Origin: Gemmobacter nectariphilus DSM 15620
GTDB lineage: Bacteria; Pseudomonadota; Alphaproteobacteria; Rhodobacterales; Rhodobacteraceae
DNA length: 64,000 bases
Direction of reading: 5' to 3'
Assembly: GCF_000429765.1 (NCBI RefSeq)
Contig: NZ_AUCM01000010.1
Location: 54,181 to 118,180, forward strand
Positions 1-8,059 of this stretch are shown here, piece by piece (within the stretch, counting starts at the first letter, position 1; each line of letters starts with the position of its first letter). Made by a program: the position numbers and the translations under genes. The notes beneath the pieces are model-generated. The model ran no database searches and was not told the DNA's origin. It was given only the letters and a program-made list of their open reading frames with translations.

Positions 1-55
1 CCTCTTGGCCTCTCGGCCAATTCACCCCCCGAGGATATTTGGATCAAGGCGAAAA
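1..55 (-). repeat. Composite intergenic repeat, copy a (cut by window edge)
   Basis: Read on the minus strand, the core at 23-55 contains CGCCTTGATCCAAATATCC followed by a G run. Next comes a hairpin at 5-20 (TTGGCC, loop TCTC on the plus strand, GGCCAA), then GAGG at the edge. It directly follows the engB terminator. In other copies a G-rich hairpin comes next, so it probably continues left of base 1. Confidence 0.75.
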
Positions 56-75
56 GCCCCGCACGCGCGTGCGGG
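51..75 (-). terminator. Probable intrinsic terminator of the yidC-MOSC-engB operon
   Basis: Positions 58-75 are an 18-base perfect palindrome (stem CCCGCAC/GTGCGGG, loop GCGC). On the minus strand it is followed by GC and a short T run (51-54). It lies just downstream of the engB stop codon, where an operon terminator is expected. The T tract is short, so termination may be partial. Confidence 0.6.
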
Positions 76-86
76 AGAGGACCCGA

Positions 87-737
87 TCAGCCGAGGCCCG
101 CGATGATGGCGCGCAAGGTCTCCAGCCCCTCGCCCTTTTCCGACGAGGTGACCACGATCTCGGGAAAGGCGGCCGGGTGTTTGGCCAATGCGCCCTGAAC
201 CTGGGCAATGGTCGCCTCGCGGGTGGCAAGGTTGACCTTGTCGGCCTTGGTCAGCACCACCTGGAAGGTGACGGCGGATTTGTCGAGCAGGGTCAGGATC
301 TCCTGGTCTACCGCCTTGATGCCATGGCGCATGTCGACCAGCACGAAGACCCGGCGCAGCGTGGCGCGGCCTGCCAGATACTGTTTCAGCAGCGCCTGCC
401 ATTTCGCCACCACGGCGACCGGCGCCTCGGCATAGCCATAGCCCGGAAGGTCGACCATGTAGAAGGCCTCGCCGAGGGCAAAATAGTTGATCTCTTGCGT
501 GCGGCCCGGCGTGTTCGAGGCACGCGCCAGCGACTTGCGCCCGGTCAGCGCATTGATCAGGCTGGACTTGCCCACGTTCGAGCGGCCGGCAAAGCAGAAT
601 TCCACCCGGTCGGCCGGGGGCAGGCCGGGCATCGCCACCACGCCCTTGACGAAATCGACCGGCCCCGCGAACAGCAGGCGGCCCTTTTCGCGGGCGAAAT
701 CTTCGGGCTCTTCGGCCAGCGGAAAAGTCAGGCTCAT
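87..737 (-). CDS. engB: Ribosome biogenesis GTP-binding protein EngB (YihA/YsxC)
   Basis: This 216-residue protein is a TrmE-Era-EngA-EngB-class GTPase that helps assemble the large ribosomal subunit. The P-loop GRSNVGKS lies at residues 51-58, the G3 motif DLPGYG near 96, the G4 motif TKAD at 163-166 and a G5-like SSEKGEG near 198. The length is normal for the family. Its ATG overlaps the stop of the upstream MOSC gene in an ATGA arrangement, so translation is probably coupled. It is the last gene of the yidC-MOSC-engB string, an order familiar in Rhodobacteraceae. Confidence 0.95.
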   Translation of the reverse strand: MSLTFPLAEEPEDFAREKGRLLFAGPVDFVKGVVAMPGLPPADRVEFCFAGRSNVGKSSLINALTGRKSLARASNTPGRTQEINYFALGEAFYMVDLPGYGYAEAPVAVVAKWQALLKQYLAGRATLRRVFVLVDMRHGIKAVDQEILTLLDKSAVTFQVVLTKADKVNLATREATIAQVQGALAKHPAAFPEIVVTSSEKGEGLETLRAIIAGLG

Positions 738-1483
738 GCAAGCACCTCATCGCCAAGGGCGATCGTGCCGCCCGTGATCACCTCGGCATAGACGCCGAAA
801 TCCTGATGGCCCCAGCCCGATTGCAGCGCGGCCAGCGTATCGCCCGCGACATGCCCGGTTGCCGGATCGACGGTCGTCGCCTTGCAGCGGGTGATCCGCT
901 CGCGCACGAGCAGCCGCACCGGGCCAATGGCAATCTCTTGTCCCACCAGATCGAATTCCTGCCAGGGCTGCCAGCCCCGCACCCAAAGGTTGCCGCGAAA
1001 GCGGTGGGGCGACAGGTCGATCCCCATCCGCGCGGCCAGATCGTCCAGCGTGTCCAGCGACAGGACCGAGACCGAGGGCCAGGCGCTGTCGGTGAGCGGC
1101 TGGCTGGCGGTGACGATCCGTTCGGGCCGGGCGCGCCCCTGCGGGTTCAGCGGGCGCAGCCAGTCGAGCGCGCGGGCCATCGCGGCCTCATCGCCCAGCC
1201 GAAAGGTGATCTCGCCTTGTGCGGGGTGGCGCAGGGTCAGATCGCCCGTCGCCTCGTCCAGCCGGCTTTCCAGCGCCATGAGCTCGGGCGCCTTGGCGCC
1301 GCGGGCGAAATTGGCACAGCGGCTCCAGCCGCCCTCGGGGTCCAGCCGCGCCGCATCATGCGCCACGGCCCAGACCCGGTCCCAGGGCAGTGCCTGCCCC
1401 CCGGAAAGGCGAACGGACGCGAGTTCCTCGCGTCCGTGGCCTTTCAGGGGATGGCGGCAGATGATCTCCAGCCGTGCCGTCAT
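734..1483 (-). CDS. MOSC domain-containing protein
   Basis: This 249-residue protein has an MOSC beta-barrel (MOCO sulfurase C-terminal domain) in its C-terminal half. A conserved cysteine sits in the segment RITRCKATTVDPATG, the usual sulfur-carrier or substrate-binding position in the family. I chose the ATG at 1483 because it overlaps the yidC stop as ATGA and leaves a normal N-terminal subdomain; the frame stays open further upstream only as an antisense shadow. MOSC proteins are associated with sulfur transfer and N-hydroxylated substrate reduction, but the exact substrate here is unknown. Confidence 0.85.
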   Translation of the reverse strand: MTARLEIICRHPLKGHGREELASVRLSGGQALPWDRVWAVAHDAARLDPEGGWSRCANFARGAKAPELMALESRLDEATGDLTLRHPAQGEITFRLGDEAAMARALDWLRPLNPQGRARPERIVTASQPLTDSAWPSVSVLSLDTLDDLAARMGIDLSPHRFRGNLWVRGWQPWQEFDLVGQEIAIGPVRLLVRERITRCKATTVDPATGHVAGDTLAALQSGWGHQDFGVYAEVITGGTIALGDEVLA

Positions 1484-3348
1484 TTCTTCCTGGCCTTGTC
1501 CGGCGTCTTGGCCGGTTCTGCCTTGGGCTTGCGCTTCACGCTGGCCTTGATGTTGCCGAAGATGTCCGGCCGGTGCCCGTGGCTGCGCATGATGGCATAT
1601 TGCTGGGTGAAGGTGATCAGGTTGTTGGTGATCCAGTAGACGACCAGACCGCTGGCAAACCCGCCCAGGATGAACATGAACACCCAGGGCATCCAGGCAA
1701 AGACCTGCGCCTGCACCGGATCGGCGGGGGCCGGGTTCAGCTTCTGCTGCAGCCACATGGTGATGCCCAGCAGGATCGGCAGCACGCCGATGAAGACCAT
1801 CGCCAGCATGGTGCCATGCGCCGGCGCCGCCCAGGGCAGCAGGCCGAACAGGTTGAACAGCGACGTCGGGTCGGGCGAGGACAGATCCTGGAACACGCCA
1901 AAGAACGGGGCGTGGCGCAGTTCGATCGTGACGAAGATCACCTTGTAGAGGCTGAAAAAGATCGGGATCTGCAGCAGGATCGGCAGGCACCCGGCGGCCG
2001 GGTTCACCTTCTTGTCCCGATACAGCTTCATCATCTCTTGCTGCATCTTCTGGCGGTCGTCGCCCACGCGTTCCTTCAGCGCCTCCATCTCGGGCTGAAG
2101 TTCCTTCATCCGCGCCATGCTGACGTAGGACTTGTAGGCCAGCGGCAGCACCAGCGCCTTGAGCAGGAAGGTCAGCGCGATGATGGCGATGCCCATGTTG
2201 CCGATCACGGCATGCAGCCAGTGCAGGACGGTGAAGATCGGTTTCGTCAGGAAGAAGAACCAGCCCCAGTCGATCGCATCGACCAGCCCCTGAACCGGCT
2301 GCATCGCCGGATCGACCTTGGCGCCGAACAGGCGCTGCACGAAGCCCGGGTTGTTTTCATAGTGCTGCAGCAGCGCCCATTCCTTGGCGCCTGCGAACAG
2401 GCGGCTGTCGACGCTGGCCGTCTCGCCCGGCGCAACCGAGACGGTCGCCATGCGGGTTTCGGTCTGCCACACGTCGCGGGCGGGGAAATACTTCTGGACG
2501 GCCTTGAAGGCAGTGCCCGACGACGGCACCAGCATGGTCATCCAGTATTTGTCGCCAAAGCCCAGCCAGCCGGTGCTGGCCGCATCGACCGACACCATTG
2601 GCACACCTTCGGTGGCCGAAACGGCAGCGTCCTGGATGTCCTTGTAGTCCATCTCGGTCAGACGGCCATCGACCATCTGGATGGTGCCTTCATGGCTGAT
2701 GAAGAACTTCTGCAGATCGGGCGGCAGACCATGGCGCGCGACCTGGCCATAGGGCGCCAGCCGCACCGCCTCGGTGCCCGTGTTCGTCACCGACTGGGTG
2801 ATGGTGAACATGAAGTCCCGGTCCACCGCGATGGTGCGGCGGAAGGTCAGCCCCTTGCCGTTGGCCCATTCCAGCACAACCGGCTTGCCAGGCGCCAGCG
2901 TATCGCCCTGGGCCACCGACCAGACGGTGTTCGGCCCCGGCACATCGCCATCGGCCAGCGCGCCGCCGGGGGCCCAGCCATAGACGGCGTAATAGGCATT
3001 CGCCCCGCCCATCGGGCGCAGCAGCCGCACGATGTCGGAATCGGCCGCCGTGGTCTGGCGATAGTCGCGCAGGCTCAGGTCATCCAGCCGCCCGCCGGTC
3101 AGCGCGATCGAGCCGACAAGGCGCGGCGTGTCCACCGCGATCCGGGCCGTTTCGGGCACGGGCTCGGCCGCGGCTGCCGGAGCGGCGGCTCCGGGCACGG
3201 CAGCGGCCGGCGCGGTCTGGGTCACTGCGGCGACCGGGGCGTTCGGATCCACCGCCGGTTCTTCGGGCGGAAACAGCACGAACCACACGAGGATCACGAG
3301 GAAGCTCAGCGCCGTCGCCAGAATGAGGTTCTTGTTCTGATCGTTCAT
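1480..3348 (-). CDS. yidC: Membrane protein insertase YidC
   Basis: This 622-residue protein inserts and folds inner-membrane proteins, alone or with SecYEG. Residues about 6-25 form the N-terminal membrane anchor. A Pro/Ala-rich linker and a large periplasmic beta-domain follow. The conserved five-helix insertase core begins near residue 365 and includes a cytoplasmic helical hairpin around KELQPEMEALKERVGDD. The C-terminus is Lys-rich, as is common. The stop overlaps the next start. In many relatives rpmH-rnpA lie just upstream; here the next upstream gene is a carbonic anhydrase, so that link is broken or lies elsewhere. Confidence 0.95.
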   Translation of the reverse strand: MNDQNKNLILATALSFLVILVWFVLFPPEEPAVDPNAPVAAVTQTAPAAAVPGAAAPAAAAEPVPETARIAVDTPRLVGSIALTGGRLDDLSLRDYRQTTAADSDIVRLLRPMGGANAYYAVYGWAPGGALADGDVPGPNTVWSVAQGDTLAPGKPVVLEWANGKGLTFRRTIAVDRDFMFTITQSVTNTGTEAVRLAPYGQVARHGLPPDLQKFFISHEGTIQMVDGRLTEMDYKDIQDAAVSATEGVPMVSVDAASTGWLGFGDKYWMTMLVPSSGTAFKAVQKYFPARDVWQTETRMATVSVAPGETASVDSRLFAGAKEWALLQHYENNPGFVQRLFGAKVDPAMQPVQGLVDAIDWGWFFFLTKPIFTVLHWLHAVIGNMGIAIIALTFLLKALVLPLAYKSYVSMARMKELQPEMEALKERVGDDRQKMQQEMMKLYRDKKVNPAAGCLPILLQIPIFFSLYKVIFVTIELRHAPFFGVFQDLSSPDPTSLFNLFGLLPWAAPAHGTMLAMVFIGVLPILLGITMWLQQKLNPAPADPVQAQVFAWMPWVFMFILGGFASGLVVYWITNNLITFTQQYAIMRSHGHRPDIFGNIKASVKRKPKAEPAKTPDKARKK

Positions 3349-3580
3349 GATGGGGGGGCCACCTGCATTACGGGTCAGCGCGCTTCAACAGAACGGGGAC
3401 CGAAAGGTCAAGCACAAACGCCTTTCGGGGCGATAACAACCTTGGCGAGGCCAGCCTGCGAAGGCCGGCCCAAGGCATGGTCCGGCGCCTGCGCACGGGG
3501 GGCATCCTTGCCGCGCCGCGCCTGCCGGACAAGGGGCCACGGCGCTATCGCCTTGGCCACAGGGCGCGTCCTTGCGCCGC

Positions 3581-4228
3581 TCAGACCGGGTGGAAGCCGC
3601 CGCGCTCGGGGTCGTATTGCTCGAGCGTGCCTTCGCCCGTCGAGGTCCACAGCCCATGCAACGTCAGTTCCTCGGATTCGACGGCCGCCCGCACAAAGGG
3701 GAAGGTCATCAGGTTTTCCAGGCTGACCAGAACGGCCTCCTTCTCCAGCGCCGAAAGCTGGTCAGGCGCGGGCAGCTGCACCACCCGCTCGTAGCCGGGG
3801 CGCAGGATGTCCATCCAGCGCCCGACGAAGCTGGATTTTTCCTCCAGCGCCGGGGCATGGCCGCTGCACATGTCATGGCAGCCCTTGACCCCGCCGCAAT
3901 TGGCATGGCCCAGCACCACGACATGCGCCACCTTCAGCGCCGTCACGGCATATTCCACTGCGGCCGAGGTGCCATGCGGCTCGCCGTCGGCCTGATAGGG
4001 CGGCACCAGATTGGCGATGTTGCGGTGAATGAAGAACTCGCCCTCATCCGCGCCAAAGATCGAGGTGACATGCACCCGGCTGTCGCAGCAGGAAATCACC
4101 ATGGCGCGCGGATGCTGTCCGCCCGTCGCCAGCTTTCGGTACCACGCCTTGTTGTCCTGCCAGGTGGTCGCGCGCCATCCGTGAAAGCGTTGGACGAGAT
4201 AGCTGGGAAGCGGACGTGCCAGGTTCAT
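3581..4228 (-). CDS. Beta-class carbonic anhydrase
   Basis: This 215-residue enzyme interconverts CO2 and bicarbonate. The zinc site is complete: a CxDSR motif with Cys47 and Asp49, then His108 and Cys111 in GHANCGG. The start at 4228 (MNLARPLPSYL) is preceded by an AAGGAGAG Shine-Dalgarno sequence; the frame extends further upstream but without support. It is transcribed alone, leftward, with a 232-base gap before yidC. That gap (3349-3580) holds GC-rich partial inverted repeats such as CCTTGG...CCAAGG and no gene that I can support. Confidence 0.93.
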   Translation of the reverse strand: MNLARPLPSYLVQRFHGWRATTWQDNKAWYRKLATGGQHPRAMVISCCDSRVHVTSIFGADEGEFFIHRNIANLVPPYQADGEPHGTSAAVEYAVTALKVAHVVVLGHANCGGVKGCHDMCSGHAPALEEKSSFVGRWMDILRPGYERVVQLPAPDQLSALEKEAVLVSLENLMTFPFVRAAVESEELTLHGLWTSTGEGTLEQYDPERGGFHPV

Positions 4229-4371
4229 CTGCGGTCTCTCCTTGAGTTGCGCACGACATAGGCCGCCGGCCATGAAAATTCGAGCGATTTTTGCAATCCA
4301 CCGCAACGGTTTCTTCAGCACACCAGGCGCAGCCTCCCGCCCGGGTGAACGGGATGGATGTGGAGGGTGCC

Positions 4372-4743
4372 ATGGCTGGAATGGTCATGTATCTGTGCCC
4401 GCGCGAACGGATCTGGCTGGATCCGTCGCGCATCGGGCTATTGTATGCCGAACTTGGCGGGGCCGAGGTTCAGGCACTGCTGGACCGGGCGATGGCCGAG
4501 CTGGCCAGCGTCCATGAAGATCTGAGCCTGCAATATGCGGCCCGCGATCTGGACGGATTCGCGCGAAGTCTGCGCCGGATGCGGCGGATCGCGGATCACC
4601 TCGGGCTGACCACCGTCGCGCGCATCGCCTGCGACGTGACGGAATGCCTGGACCGCAGCGACCCGACCGCGCTGGCCGCGACCTGGGCGCGCCTGTCGCG
4701 CAGCGCCGATCAGGCACGCCTTGGCAACTGGACCAGCCCCTGA
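4372..4743 (+). CDS. Hypothetical protein, Hpt-like helical fold without the histidine
   Basis: This protein of about 123 residues begins MAGMVMYLCPRERIWLDP. The ATG at 4372 is chosen because GGAGGG lies just upstream; an in-frame ATG at 4354 is an alternative. The C-terminal 80 residues are predicted all-helical. The stretch RRMRRIADHLGLTTVARIA resembles the core helix of a histidine phosphotransfer domain but has Arg where the phosphorylated His would be. I recall similar orphan proteins in Rhodobacteraceae, but no function is known. It stands alone, divergent from the carbonic anhydrase gene. Confidence 0.6.
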   Translation: MAGMVMYLCPRERIWLDPSRIGLLYAELGGAEVQALLDRAMAELASVHEDLSLQYAARDLDGFARSLRRMRRIADHLGLTTVARIACDVTECLDRSDPTALAATWARLSRSADQARLGNWTSP

Positions 4744-4762
4744 CCCCGGCGAATCGGCCCTC

Positions 4763-4938
4763 CTTTCGCCTTGATCCAAATATCCTCGGGGGTGAATGGC
4801 CCGGCACGGGCCAGAGGGGGCAGAAGGCCCCCTTGCGATCGCCGTTTGCGCAGCGTTGGGCAAAAGGGGGGCTGTCTGCCCCCCTCGGACCGGCACGCCG
4901 GTCCTCACCCCCCGAGGATATTTGGATCAAGGCGAAAG
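4763..4938. repeat. Inverted pair of composite repeats, copies b and c
   Basis: Two cores face each other. The plus-strand core is at 4763-4796 and the minus-strand core at 4906-4938; both contain CGCCTTGATCCAAATATCC. Each is followed inward by two hairpins. Copy b has GGCCCG/CGGGCC (4798-4812) and AGGGGGC/GCCCCCT (4815-4833). Copy c has a GGACCGG stem (4887-4904) and an AGGGGGGC stem (4865-4885), which on its own strand is followed by TTTT. The pair fills the 275-base gap between the hypothetical gene and the aminopeptidase and may also terminate transcription. Confidence 0.8.
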
Positions 4939-5018
4939 ACCGGACCTGACGCGCTCATCCGCCGCCCCTTGCGGCTGCCGATCAGCGGGATAGGCTGGGG
5001 CTTCCAGGAGGAACCGCC

Positions 5019-6413
5019 ATGACCGATCCGCGCCGCCTTGCCTTTGCGCCTGCCGATGCCAATGCCCTGCCACTGCATGTCGTGCATCAGGAAGACGCCC
5101 CCGCCTTTCTGGCCGCCCGCCCGCCTGCGGTGCGGGCCTGGCTCGAGGTGCAGGGCTGGTCGGGGGCGGCGGGCGATCCGGTGGTGTTGCCGGGGGTCAA
5201 TGGCTCGGTCGCGGGGGCGGTGATCGGGCTCGGCGATGCGTCAGCGCGGGCGCGCAGCCGTTTTACGCTTGCCCGGGCGGCTGCAAAGCTGCCCGAAGGC
5301 AGCTGGGTTCTGCATGGCGAATTGTCACCGGCCGAGCGGGACGAGGCCGCGCTTGGCTGGTTGCTGGCCGGCTACCGCTTTGACCGCTACCGCGCCGCCA
5401 AACCGCCGCGCGCGCGGCTGGTCGCGCCCAAGGGCTGTGATGCCCACCGGCTGGAAATCATCGCCAATGCCGAGGCGCTGACCCGCGATCTGATCAATAC
5501 CCCGGCGGCCGACATGGGCCCCGATGAGCTGGAGGCCGCCGTTCAGGCGCTGGCCAGCCGGCATGGCGCGCAGCTGGAGGTGATCGGCGGCGGGGATCTG
5601 CTGACGCGCAATTTTCCGATGATCCATGCCGTCGGCCGTGCCAGTGCCCGCGCGCCGCGGCTGCTGGACCTGCGCTGGGGCACAACGGGGCCGATGGTCA
5701 CGCTGGTTGGCAAGGGGGTCTGTTTCGACACCGGGGGCCTTGATCTCAAGCCGTCGGCCGGGATGCTGCTGATGAAAAAGGACATGGGCGGCGCGGCAAC
5801 CGTGATCGGGCTGGCCGAGATGATCATGGCAGCGCGCTTGCCGGTGCGGCTGCGGGTGCTGATCCCGGCGGTCGAGAATGCCGTTTCCGGCAATGCCATG
5901 CGCCCGCGCGACATTCTGACCAGCCGCAAGGGCCTGACGGTCGAGGTGAACAACACCGATGCCGAAGGGCGCCTGGTGCTGGCCGATGCGCTGAGCTATG
6001 CCTGCGAGGAAAAGCCAGATCTGCTGGTCTCGATGGCGACGCTGACGGGGGCGGCGCGGGTGGCGCTTGGCCCCGATCTGCCGCCCTATTACACCGATGA
6101 CGCATCGCTTGCGCAGGCGCTGGACCATGCCGCGCAGCAGGTGCGCGATCCGCTGTGGCGGATGCCGTTCTGGGATCCCTATGAGCCGCAGATCGAACCC
6201 GGGATCGCGGATCTGGACAATGCGCCTTCGGGCGGGATGGCGGGGTCGATCACTGCCGCGCTGTTCCTGCGCCGCTTTGCCGAGGCGCCGCGCTATGTGC
6301 ATTTCGACCTATATTGTCACCAGATCGCCGATGCCCCTGCCCGTCCCAAGGGTGGCGTTGGCCAAGGGGCACGGGCGCTGTTCGCCGCGCTGCCCACCAT
6401 GCTGGAGATCTGA
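5019..6413 (+). CDS. Leucyl aminopeptidase family protein (M17)
   Basis: This 464-residue dizinc metallopeptidase removes N-terminal residues from peptides in the cytoplasm. The catalytic C-terminal half carries the family signature NTDAEGRLVLADAL. The metal-binding and catalytic residues lie in CFDTGGLDLKPS and MKKDMGGAA. It is slightly shorter than classical PepA (about 500 residues) and matches the shorter M17 branch common in alphaproteobacteria. An AGGAGGA Shine-Dalgarno sequence precedes the ATG. The next gene starts three bases after its stop, so the two are probably co-transcribed. Confidence 0.92.
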   Translation: MTDPRRLAFAPADANALPLHVVHQEDAPAFLAARPPAVRAWLEVQGWSGAAGDPVVLPGVNGSVAGAVIGLGDASARARSRFTLARAAAKLPEGSWVLHGELSPAERDEAALGWLLAGYRFDRYRAAKPPRARLVAPKGCDAHRLEIIANAEALTRDLINTPAADMGPDELEAAVQALASRHGAQLEVIGGGDLLTRNFPMIHAVGRASARAPRLLDLRWGTTGPMVTLVGKGVCFDTGGLDLKPSAGMLLMKKDMGGAATVIGLAEMIMAARLPVRLRVLIPAVENAVSGNAMRPRDILTSRKGLTVEVNNTDAEGRLVLADALSYACEEKPDLLVSMATLTGAARVALGPDLPPYYTDDASLAQALDHAAQQVRDPLWRMPFWDPYEPQIEPGIADLDNAPSGGMAGSITAALFLRRFAEAPRYVHFDLYCHQIADAPARPKGGVGQGARALFAALPTMLEI

Positions 6414-6416
6414 GCG

Positions 6417-7238
6417 ATGGATCGGCGCACCACCCCGTTTTCCGGCCGCGTTGCCCATAGCTCGCTCAAGGGCCGGGTCGAGGCCTCGAGCTTCACCGAT
6501 GGCACGCCGGCCCGCGTGATCCTGCCGCTGGCCGATCTGAACCGCAGTCCCGGCGGCGCCCGCGACCGGCAGGTGCTATGGGGCGAGCGGGTGCTGGTCA
6601 TCGAGCGGCGCGAGGGCGAGGCCTTTGTCATGGCGGACAAGGACGGCTATTGCGGCTGGATCGCCGATGCCGCGCTTGGCCCGGACCATCCGGTGACCCA
6701 CCGCGTCAACAGCCTGTTCAGCCAGCTTTACCCCGAGCCCCGCGTTCAGGCGCGCGAGTTGCAGACCTTGCCCTTCGGCGCGCAAATCCGGGTGCTGTCG
6801 GTGGGCGGCAAGTTCGTGGAAACGCCGCATGGCTTCGTGCCGCTGGCCCATCTGCGGCCGCTGGCGCAGCATGACCATGATCCGGTGGCGGTGGCCGAGC
6901 GGTTTCTGGGCGTGCCCTATCTGTGGGGCTGCAACAGTGCGGCTGGGCTGGACTGTTCCGGTCTGGCCCAGGCCGCAATGCTGGCCTGCGGCATCCCCTG
7001 CCCTGGCGACAGCGACCTTCAGGCGGCTGCCGGCACCCCCGTGCCCGACACCGCCCCGGTGCATCGCGGCGATCTGGTGTTCTGGAAGGGCCATGTCGCC
7101 ATCGTCTCGGGCCCCGACGAGATCATCCACGCGACCGCCGCCTTCATGTCGGTGGTGCGCGAGCCGCTGTCGACCGCGACCGCCCGCATCCTGGCACAAG
7201 GCGGCGGGCCGGTGACCCACCGCCGCCGGCTGCGCTAA
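6417..7238 (+). CDS. NlpC/P60 family cell-wall hydrolase with bacterial SH3 domains
   Basis: This 273-residue protein has two N-terminal SH3-like segments (about residues 30-145) and a C-terminal NlpC/P60 peptidase. The catalytic Cys lies in AGLDCSGLAQ near 180, with His in GHVAIVSG and a third polar position in EIIHA. Such enzymes cut peptide stems of murein or recycled muropeptides. No signal peptide is visible, so it may act on cytoplasmic peptides, which fits its pairing with an aminopeptidase. Its stop codon overlaps the stop of the convergent phosphorylase gene by four bases. Confidence 0.9.
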   Translation: MDRRTTPFSGRVAHSSLKGRVEASSFTDGTPARVILPLADLNRSPGGARDRQVLWGERVLVIERREGEAFVMADKDGYCGWIADAALGPDHPVTHRVNSLFSQLYPEPRVQARELQTLPFGAQIRVLSVGGKFVETPHGFVPLAHLRPLAQHDHDPVAVAERFLGVPYLWGCNSAAGLDCSGLAQAAMLACGIPCPGDSDLQAAAGTPVPDTAPVHRGDLVFWKGHVAIVSGPDEIIHATAAFMSVVREPLSTATARILAQGGGPVTHRRRLR

Positions 7239-8032
7239 AGCCCGCGCAGCCAGCCGCGCAGGATGCGTTCCAGCTTGGCCGCGCCCACCGGGGCGCTGGC
7301 CTTGGTATGTTCGTGGCTGATATGCTCGCTGCTCATGCCGGCGGCCATGTTGGTGATGACCGACACCGCCGCACAGCGCAGGCCATAGAAGCGGGCAAGG
7401 ATCACCTCGGGCACCGTCGACATGCCGACGGCATCGGCGCCCAGGATCTTCAACATGCGAATCTCGGCCGGGGTTTCGAAGTTCGGGCCGGAATACCAGG
7501 CATAGACGCCCTCGTTCAGCGCGATCCCCTCGGCAACCGCCGCAGCCCGCAGGCCCGCGCGGATCTCGGGGTCATAGGCGTTGGTCAGGTTGACGAACCG
7601 GGCATCCGTCGGCTCGCCGATCAAGGGCGAGCGGCCGGAATAGTTGATGTGATCGGCGATCAGCATCAGCGCGCCAGGCGGGTTTTCCGGCAGGAACGAT
7701 CCGGCCGCATTGGTCAGGATCAGCGTGTCGGCACCAAGACCCTTGAGCACCTCGATCGGCAGGCGCATCGCATCGGCGCGGCCTTCCTCGTAGTAATGCG
7801 CCCGCCCGCCGAAGACCGCGACCGGCACGCCCTCGAGCGTGCCGACGACCAGCTTGCGGGTATGGCCCGACACGCCCGCATGGGGAAACCCCGGCAGATC
7901 GTCATAGTCGATGGCGACACCGTCCACCGCCTCGGTCAGATGGCCAAGGCCCGAGCCAAGGATCAGCCCGATGCGGACCTTGGCCCCCCCGGTGCGGGCA
8001 TTGATGATGGAAAGGGCCTCGGTCGCACTCAT
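7235..8032 (-). CDS. Purine nucleoside phosphorylase (trimeric class)
   Basis: This 265-residue enzyme cleaves purine nucleosides with phosphate to free base and ribose-1-phosphate. Phosphate and purine-site motifs typical of the PNP/MTAP family are visible: GSGLGHLTEA near residue 26, PGFPHAGVSGHTRKL, GGRAHYYEEG and TNAAGSF. The segment MSTVPEVILA, in the family position of the base-recognition loop, is present. It follows the metal ATPase gene by 27 bases on the same strand and is probably in its operon. It converges on the NlpC/P60 gene with overlapping stop codons. Confidence 0.92.
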   Translation of the reverse strand: MSATEALSIINARTGGAKVRIGLILGSGLGHLTEAVDGVAIDYDDLPGFPHAGVSGHTRKLVVGTLEGVPVAVFGGRAHYYEEGRADAMRLPIEVLKGLGADTLILTNAAGSFLPENPPGALMLIADHINYSGRSPLIGEPTDARFVNLTNAYDPEIRAGLRAAAVAEGIALNEGVYAWYSGPNFETPAEIRMLKILGADAVGMSTVPEVILARFYGLRCAAVSVITNMAAGMSSEHISHEHTKASAPVGAAKLERILRGWLRGL

Positions 8033-8059
8033 GCGGCGTCTCCTGCTGTTTGTGTCGTT

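Noticed and set aside
1474-3726. Plus-strand open frame of 750 codons
   Set aside because: It is antisense to yidC; long open frames opposite real genes are expected at this GC content.
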